From Conchocele bisecta (Eukaryota; Mollusca; Bivalvia; Lucinida; Thyasiridae): a stretch of DNA of 64,000 nt. The DNA lies in assembly GCA_029237695.1 (NCBI GenBank), contig CM055279.1, forward strand, positions 58,229,530-58,293,529, written 5' to 3'. A program made the position numbers and the translations under genes. Below are positions 57,398-64,000 of the stretch, one piece after another. Each line of letters opens with the position of its first letter. Position 1 is the stretch's first letter. Under the pieces are notes generated by a model, which did not search any database, was not told the origin of the DNA, and worked only from the letters and a program-made list of their open reading frames with translations.

Positions 57398-59020
57398 CAG
57401 TGCTCGATATGGGCGGTCGCCAAGTCGCCAATGCGAGTGAATTTCATCTTGGGCGAGCAGATTTTACCCGCCGCGTACTTGACACTCGCCCAAATATTTT
57501 CTTTTGGGCGACCACACATATTTTGGAAGATGTTCGTCTTTCTTACCAAACTCAAAAAATTTGCTGTTTCTGACGATTGTAAACAAATCCTGTGTTATTT
57601 TTAATAAAAACAATCCTTGACCTTTGTCAAACACGCGTGTTTACGTTGCTGATTGGGTAGGCATACTCTTGACTGCGTAAATTATCCAATGAAAATGGCG
57701 GATGTTACCCGGCGTTCAAAATCGCACCTTGCTTATTTCGTCTTCATTTGTTTTCGGACCCAATCTCTGCATTCTATAAAACAACTTGTCGCATGTTAAT
57801 TAAGCGCAGAAATGCATTGAATGTAGCTGCATAGCAATACGGATTACCTTTCAAATTATCTACGAATCGATACTCTTTCGTGGAATTAATAAACAAAATT
57901 GTGACAAACTATCAAGCGTGATTTTGAAAATGTACGAACCGACTTGGGCGAAATAGTTATCATTCGGAATGTTCGGTTTTGTTCGTCGCGATAATAATGG
58001 CGGACGAGGAGAAATTCAACGACTTGGCTATCGACCTTGAAGCTGTGCCAGCTCCCAAAAATGAGTGGGATTTCATGATGCGAAAGACAGTAAAGAAGAA
58101 GGGTAAATGGGCCAAGTAAGTAGTTGTGTTTTTTTTTTTTTATATATAAGTCGAACACGTTAAATTACGAAGCCAGAATAGTTGATCATAAGGTTGTTTT
58201 CTCCATGACATAATCTCACAGGGTGCAATGTACACATCCGAGGTATGCCGATTGAACCAGGAAGTGATCGATTGTTTTCGCACTTTCTGTTTCACTATGG
58301 TTTTGAAACCTAGGGCGACCAACTGTCTGGAATTTTCCGTACTAATTTAAGATGCCCGCCAGCCCGGGTTGTGGAGGGAGATGTGGGGTGGAAGTAATTT
58401 TGTAGAATTATTTAGCACGAAAATACTATAGTGTGTTTGTTGGGTAATTGTGGGTAGTGTCTTGTGGGGCTTTTGTTGTATTTTTACTTTTCTTGTAGTG
58501 TTTATTGTGTTCTCTTGGGAATCGTACACCGCTGGTCGGGGAGTGCGTTTTTTCACGCTTTTAAAGGCTCCGAGACCACCGCTGTACGCGTGTCATGTAT
58601 TTTATGCAAAGTGTTCGGTTTCTGGTTTTCCTTGGCTCTCTGATCTCCTTTGGGTATATACGACTTTCTATCTTAAGTATTCAGTCTATTGTTTTAGGTA
58701 TGAGGAGAACAGGGGTAACAGGGGAGTAATGGTGAATTGGAAGAGGGACCGGCCGTGGCTGGAGCTCACAACAGAGGATCACATCACCGTGGACTATTAT
58801 AAATATAAACATATTAAATTGTACATTTAATTTTGTGTCACTCGTCCATCTCTGCCAGTGTAGATATGCCCCTAATTGCATATTTCATTAAATTGAGTCA
58901 TACCTTTTTTGGGCTACCAACTTTTCATTTGGGCTAGTGAAATATGGGATTCCAAAATTTTTACTAGCCCAAATATTTTTATTTGGGCTACCATGCCGAT
59001 TCGGCGAGTGTCAAGCACTG
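57398..59020. mobile_element. DNA transposon with CAGTGCTCGA ends, 6-bp duplication, gene-bearing
   Basis: The left end CAGTGCTCGATATGGGCGG and the inverted right end CAGTGCTTGACACTCGCC are flanked by TACACT at 57392-57397 and 59021-59026. The paralogous repeat at 42030-42190 has the same site without insertion. Subterminal regions carry several 'gggcgag'/'tcgccc' and 'gggctag'/'tagccc' motifs in both orientations. The interior carries a candidate two-exon gene on the plus strand. CAG ends suggest the hAT group, though a 6-bp duplication is unusual for it. No complete transposase is present in 1.6 kb. Confidence 0.75.
57997..58830 (+). CDS. Candidate two-exon small gene inside the transposon, unknown function
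   Basis: Exon 1 (57997-58115) starts ATGGCGGAC and encodes MADEEKFNDLAIDLEAVP followed by APKNEWDFMMRKTVKKKGKWA; it ends at AA|GTAAGT. Exon 2 (58697-58830) begins after a TTGTTTTAG acceptor and joins in frame through a split Lys codon, giving K-YEENRGNRGVMVNWK, RDRPWLELTTEDHITVDYY and stop TAA. The product would be 83 residues, acidic at its start and basic in the middle. The W-x(3)-RPWLEL pattern resembles, weakly, the entry to the zinc-finger region of some hAT transposases; I do not claim homology. It may be the remaining 5' part of a deleted transposase, or an unrelated captured exon. It runs antisense to eIF4G. Confidence 0.45.
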
Positions 59021-59189
59021 TACACTGGTCATAAATCACATAAGCCCCTTTTCTCCAGTCACTGGCACGCATAACTTTCCAAGATTATTGTTCCCATTAT
59101 GTTAGTTTGAAGGCTGGTGATATAAAACTTTCGAACAATGCCACAATCGCATGTTTCACAAAGTCATTAGGTTCGACATCCCAGCAACA

Positions 59190-60205
59190 GCCGAGGTCAT
59201 GTATAGAGATGAAACTTTGGTGTAATATCTCACCCCAGCAACAGCCAAGGTCATGTATAGAGATGAAACGTTGGATGTAATATCTCACCCAGCAACAGCC
59301 AAGGTCATGTATAGAGATGAAACGTTGGGTGTAATATCTCACCCAGCAACAGCCAAGGTCATGTATAGAGATGAAACGTTGGTGTAATATCTCCACCCGA
59401 TCCGAGCAACAGCCAAGGTATTCATGTATAGAGATGAAACGTTTGGGTGTAAAATTATCTCACCAGCAACAGCCAAGGTCATGTATAGAGATGAAACGTT
59501 GGGTGTAATATCTCATCCCAGCAACAGCCAAGTCATGTATAGAGAATGAAACGTTGGTGTAATATCTCACCCAGCAACAGCCAAGGTCATGTATAGAGAT
59601 GAAACGTTGGTGTAATATCTCACCCGAGCAACAGCCAAGGTCATGTATAGAGATGAAACGTTGTGTGTATAATCTCACCCCCAGCCAACAGCCAAGGTCA
59701 TGTATAGAGATGAAACGTTGGTGTAATATCAATCATCCCAGGAACAGCCAAGGTCATGGATAGATATGAAACGTTGGGGTGTAATATCTCCACCCAAGCA
59801 ACAGCAAGGTCATGTATAGAGATGAAACGTTGGTTTGTAATATCTAACCCCCAGCAACAGCCAAGGCATGTATGGAGATGAAACGTTGGGTGTAATCTCA
59901 CCAGCAACAGCCAAGGTCATGTATAGAAGATGAAAGTTGGTGTTATATCTGCAAACGCGAAGGTTCATTTATAGAGAAGAAAGTTTGGTGTAATATCTCA
60001 CCCCAGCAACAGCCCAAGGTCATGCATAGGATGAAATTGTTGGGTGTAATATCTCACCCAGGCAAAACAGCCTAAGGTCAAATGTTATAGGAGAATGAAA
60101 CGCCTTGGGTGTAATATCTCACCCGCAACAGCAAGGTCATTTATAGAGATGGAAACGTTGGGGTTTGTAATAATATTCTCCCCAGCCTCAGCCAAAAAAA
60201 AAAAA

Positions 60206-60242
<37 letters not shown>

Positions 60243-63200
60243 AAAAAACAATAAAAAAAAAACAAAAGCCTAAAAAAAAAAAAAAGGTCATGTTCTAGAG
60301 ATGGTCGTTGTTGGGTTGTTAATATTCTCACCCAGGCAATCAGGGCCTAATGGTCATGGTATAGATGATGAAACGCTTGGTGTAATATCTCATTACCCCA
60401 CAGCCAACTTGCAAGGTCCAATGGTATTGATGAACAATCGTTTGTTTAATTGGTCTCATCCCAAGCAACACAGCAAGGTTCTTGTATAGGAGATGCAAGT
60501 TGGTGTAATTATCTCACCCGAGCAACAGCCAAGGTCATGTATAGAGATGAAACGTTGGGTGTAATATCTCACCCAGCAACAGCCAAGGTCATGTATAGAG
60601 ATGAAACGTTGGGTGTAATATCTCATCCCAGCAACAGCCAAGGTCATGTATAGAGATGAAACGTTGGTGTAATATCTCACCCAGCAACAGCCAAGGTCAT
60701 GTATAGAGATGAAACGTTGGGTGTAATATCTCGCCCAGCAACAGCCAAGGTCATGTATAGAGATGAAACGTTGGTGTAATATCTCACCCCAGCAACAGCC
60801 AAGGTCATGTATAGAGATGAAACGTTGGTGTAATATCTCATCCCAGGAACAGCCAAGGTCATGTATAGATATGAAACGTTGGGTGTAATATCTCACCCAG
60901 CAACAGCCAAGGTCATGTATAGAGATGAAACGTTGGTGTAATATCTCACCCCAGCAACAGCCAAGGTCATGTATGGAGATGAAACGTTGGGTGTAATATC
61001 TCACCCAGCAACAGCCAAGGTCATGTATAGAGATGAAACGTTGGTGTAATATCTAGCAACAGCGAAGGTCATTTATAGAGATGAAACGTTGGTGTAATAT
61101 CTCACCCCAGCAACAGCCAAGGTCATGTATAGAGATGAAATGTTGGGTGTAATATCTCACCCAGCAACAGCCAAGGTCATGTATAGAGATGAAACGCTGG
61201 TGTAATATCTCACCCCAGCAACAGCCAAGGTCATGTATAGAGATGAAACGTTGGGTGTAATATCTCACCCAGCAACAGCCAAGGTCATGTATAGAGATGA
61301 AACGTTGGTGTAATATCTCATCCCAGCAACAGCCAAGGTCATGTATAGATGAAACGTTTGTTTAATATCTCATCCCAGCAACAGCCAAGGGCATGTATAG
61401 AGATGAAACGTTGGTATAATATCTCATACCAGCAACAGCCAAGGTCATGTATACAGATGAAACGTTTAATATCTCATCCCAGGAACAGACAAGGTCATGT
61501 ATAGAGATGAAACGTTGGTGTAATATCTCATCCCAGCAACAGCCAAGGTCATGTATAGAGATGAAACGTTTAATATCTCATCCCAGGAACAGCCAAGGTC
61601 ATGTATAGAGATGAAACGTTGGTGTAATATCTCACCACAGCAACAGCCAAGGTCATATATAAGAGATGAAACGTTGGTATAATATCTCATCCCAGCAACA
61701 GCCAAGGTCATGTATAGAGATGAAACTTTGGTGTAATATCTCACCCCAGCAACAGCCAAGGTCATGTATAGAAATGAAACGTTGGATGTAATATCTCACC
61801 CAGCAACAGCCAAGGTCATGTATAGAGATGAAACGTTGGGTGTAATATCTCACCCAGCAACAGCCAAGGTCATGTAGAGATGAAACTTTGGTGCGATATC
61901 TCACCCCAGCAACAGCCAAGGTCATGTATAGAGATGAAACGTTGGATGTAATATCTCACCCAGCAACAGCCAAGGTCATGTATAGAGATGAAACGTTGGG
62001 TGTAATATCTCACCCAGCAACAGCCAAGGTCATGTATAGAGATGAAACGTTGGTGTAATATCTCACCCCAGCAACAGCCAAGGTCATGTATATAGATGAA
62101 ACGTTGGGTGTAATATCTCACCCAGCAACAGCCAAGGTCATGTATAGAGATGAAACGTTGGTGTAATATCTCATCCCAGCAACAGCCAAGGTCATGTATA
62201 GATGAAACGTTTGTTTAATATCTCATCCCAGCAACAGCCAAGGTCATGTATAGAGATGAAACGTTGGTGTAATATCTCACCCAGCAACAGCCAAGGTCAT
62301 GTATAGAGATGAAACGTTGGGTGTAATATCTCGCCCAGCAACAGCCAAGGTCATGTATAGAGATGAAACGTTGGTGTAATATCTCACCCCAGCAACAGCC
62401 AAGGTCATGTATAGAGATGAAACGTTGGTGTAATATCTCATCCCAGGAACAGTCAAGGTCATGTATAGATATGAAACGTTGGGTGTAATATCTCACCCAG
62501 CAACAGCCAAGGTCATGTATAGAGATGAAACGTTGGTGTAATATCCAGCAACAGCCAAAGTCATTTATAGAGATGAAACGTTGGTGTAATATCTCACCCC
62601 AGCAACAGCCAAGGTCATGTATAGAGATGAAACGTTGGGTGTAATATCTCACCCAGCAACAGCTAAGGTCATGTATAGAGATGAAACGTTGGTGTAATAT
62701 CTCATCCCAGCAACAGCCAAGGTCATGTATAGATGAAACGTTTGTTTAATATCTCATCCCAGCAACAGCCAAGGTCATGTATAGAGATGCAACGTTGGTG
62801 TAATATCTCACCCCAGCAACAGCCAAGGTCATGTATAGAGATGAAACGTTGGTGTAATATCTCATCCCAGCAACAGCCAAGGTCATGTATAGAGATGAAA
62901 CTTTGGTGTAATATCTCACCCCAGCAACAGCCAAGGTCATGTATAGAAATGAAACGTTGGATGTAATATCTCACCCAGCAACAGCCAAGGTCATGTATAG
63001 AGATGAAACGTTGGGTGTAATATCTCACCCAGCAACAGCCAAGGTCATGTAGAGATGAAACTTTGGTGCGATATCTCACCCCAGCAACAGCCAAGGTCAG
63101 TTAGTCATGTATAGTAGATGACGTTGGATGTAATATCTCACCCAGCAACAGCCAAGGTCATGTATAGAGATGAAACGTTGGGTGTAATATCTCACCCAGC

Positions 63201-64000
63201 AACAGCCAAGGTCATGTATAGAGATGAACGTTGGTGTAATATCTCATCCAGCAACAGCCAAGGTCATGTATAGATGAAACGTTTGTTTAATATCTCATCC
63301 CAGCAACAGCCAAGGTCATGTATAGAGATGAAACGTTGGTGTAATATCTCACCCAGCAACAGCCAAGGTCATGTATAGAGATGAAACGTTGGGTGTAATA
63401 TCTCGCCCAGCAACAGCCAAGGTCATGTATAGAGATGAAACGTTGGTGTAATATCTCACCCCAGCAACAGCCAAGGTCATGTATAGAGATGAAACGTTGG
63501 TGTAATATCTCATCCCAGGAACAGTCAAGGTCATGTATAGATATGAAACGTTGGGTGTAATATCTCACCCAGCAACAGCCAAGGTCTAGTATAGAGATGA
63601 AACGGTGTAAGAATATCCAGCAACAGCCAAAAAAGTCATTTATAGAGATGAAACGTTGGTGTAATATCTCACCCAGCAACAGCCAAGGTCATGTAGAGAT
63701 GAAACGTTGGGTGTAATATCTTACCCAGCAACAGCTAAGGTCATGTATAGAGATGAAACGTTGGTGTAATATCTCATCCCAGCAACAGCCAAGGTCATGT
63801 ATAGATGAAACGTTTGTTTAATATCTCATCCCAGCAACAGCCAAGGTCATGTATAGAGATGCAACGTTGGTGTAATATCTCACCCCAGCAACAGCCAAGG
63901 TCATGTATAGAGATGAAACGTTGGTGTAATATCTCATCCCAGCAACAGCCAAGGTCATGTATAGATGAAACGTTGGTGTAATATCTTATCCCAGCAACAG
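59190..64000. repeat. 53/54-bp satellite array, continues past the window
   Basis: About 90 units of 'agcaacagccaaggtcatgt', 'atagagatgaaacgttgg' and 'tgtaatatctcaccc'. Short variant units (with 'gaaacgtttgtttaatatc') recur near 61351, 62203, 62733, 63273 and 63803, mostly about 535 bp apart. The part 59380-60500 is full of irregular gains and losses and contains a poly-A run. ORFs on the minus strand arise from the 54-bp units. Confidence 0.95.
60193..60285. repeat. Poly-A run within the satellite
   Basis: Nearly 100 bp of A with scattered C, T and G, in the middle of the disturbed part of the array. It may be an insertion tail or a sequencing artefact. Confidence 0.6.

Larger units (their letters stand above)
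57083..64000 (-). other. eIF4G intron continuing beyond the window
   Basis: Holds the dispersed repeat with inserted transposon (57280-59040) and the 53/54-bp satellite (59190-64000). No further eIF4G exon is seen in 6.9 kb. Confidence 0.8.

Noticed and set aside
60456..63679. Repeated RYYTQRFISIHDLGCCW ORFs on the minus strand
   Set aside because: By-products of the 53/54-bp satellite; frames change wherever the unit is 53 bp.

Overview
The window is eukaryotic and looks like a bivalve mollusc genome. It holds the 3' two thirds or so of one gene, read on the minus strand: translation initiation factor eIF4G (eIF4G1/eIF4G3 type). Thirteen exons are spread from 57082 down to the stop codon at 3798. 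All have canonical AG/GT boundaries, the phases join, and the order matches animal eIF4G: middle and end of the MIF4G domain (eIF4A/eIF3 binding), the low-complexity linker, the second half of the MA3 domain, and the C-terminal W2 (Mnk-binding) domain. The 5' part (PABP- and eIF4E-binding regions and the start of MIF4G) lies beyond 64000. The exon or exons for the first half of MA3 are not visible; a 500-N assembly gap at 28656-29155 lies in the intron where they belong.

About 97% of the window is non-coding and packed with repeats. From low to high coordinates: 1-3797 is downstream flank with TTAA-flanked MITEs and a SINE-like repeat. 3965-33923 is filled by hairpin-capped, tandem-core elements (like bivalve 'pearl'/Helentron-type elements), a Harbinger-like element with a TTA duplication, TA-flanked pogo-like elements, a cluster of repeated segments (19116-23412) and short tandem arrays. 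33924-57082 carries at least six minisatellite families (50, 23, 24/23, 30, 15 and 54 bp units), several of them starting within tens of bases of a splice site. 57083-64000 is one intron. It contains a 1.6-kb DNA transposon with a 6-bp target duplication that encloses a possible two-exon gene on the plus strand, and then a 53/54-bp satellite that runs off the window.

The most notable points are: (1) the 57398-59020 transposon, whose empty site is preserved in a paralogous repeat at 42030-42190; (2) several elements with CAG-type ends that share 6-bp target duplications; (3) a modular group of elements built as 5' stem-loop, tandem core, GACG/GACC microsatellite, 3' hairpin and A-run, with at least five interchangeable hairpin sequences; (4) three copies of one flank joined to two different hairpin ends; (5) a 50-bp array that repeats the real 3' splice site of an eIF4G exon; (6) the MA3 exon missing from the assembly. 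The bivalve assignment rests on remembered repeat types and eIF4G similarity and was not checked by search.
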